Origin: Streptomyces paludis
Lineage (GTDB): Bacteria; Actinomycetota; Actinomycetes; Streptomycetales; Streptomycetaceae
Assembly (NCBI RefSeq): GCF_003344965.1
Contig: NZ_CP031194.1
Location: forward strand, 3,596,001 to 3,660,000
Direction of reading: 5' to 3'
Length of the DNA stretch: 64,000 bases
Shown here: positions 63,977 through 64,000 of the stretch, piece by piece
How the letters are laid out: each line of letters opens with the position of its first letter
How positions within the stretch are numbered: the stretch's first letter is position 1
Translations under genes and position numbers: made by a program
Notes under the pieces: generated by a model
What the model was told of the DNA's origin: nothing
What the model saw: only the letters and a program-made list of their open reading frames with translations
Databases searched by the model: none

Positions 63977-64000
63977 AGCGCGGTCCGACCGATGCGACAG

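Overview
The window is high-GC actinobacterial DNA. Many GTG starts, ATGA/GTGA gene overlaps and a complete FhaA-FhaB-PstP-FtsW-PbpA-PknB cell-growth operon point to Streptomyces or a close relative. Gene content and order match the conserved core next to the replication origin: crgA, rhomboid, cyclophilin, twin class E sortases, bkd and paa genes. A perfect parS site, a parS-like site and seven perfect DnaA boxes support an oriC-proximal position. dnaA and dnaN themselves are not in the window.

Layout: 1-7.4 kb holds a PadR start, an FtsX-type ABC exporter, a divergent DesK/NarL-type two-component system, an SGNH hydrolase and a broken TetR gene. 7.5-11.1 kb holds two actinobacterial proteins of unknown role, a cyclophilin, a zinc-finger rhomboid protease and crgA; between the convergent rhomboid and crgA lies a cluster of four perfect DnaA boxes. 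11.2-23.8 kb is the division and growth block: a DUF881 protein, a 57-residue membrane protein, a glutamine amidotransferase, two class E sortases, and convergently the fhaA-to-pknB operon. 24.1-27.1 kb has tRNA-Leu(CAG), azoreductase/HxlR, a J-domain protein and a rhodanese.

27.1-37.8 kb is a phenylacetate catabolic locus: paaABCDE on the minus strand, a three-gene DUF5819/HTTM/TrmH operon, then paaN divergent from paaH-paaR. 37.9-42.2 kb is bkdR plus the bkdFGH branched-chain 2-oxo acid dehydrogenase. 42.3-47.6 kb carries molybdenum cofactor genes, a potassium channel, a quinone oxidoreductase and the proteasome activator Bpa. 47.7-52.3 kb is a second PadR/ABC exporter module. 53.2-57.0 kb has two divergent Ser/Thr kinases. 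57.1-59.7 kb has an APH-like kinase, a PPOX-fold protein and a DevR-like response regulator. The window ends with a second complete set, bkdABC.

The most notable signals are regulatory. Two identical PaaR-type operators control paaA and paaN/paaH, and a slightly degenerate third copy lies before bkdF. Each of these three regions also has a perfect DnaA box in the same arrangement. A parS palindrome coincides with the moeA stop and channel start. No mobile element, CRISPR array or obvious defence system was seen.
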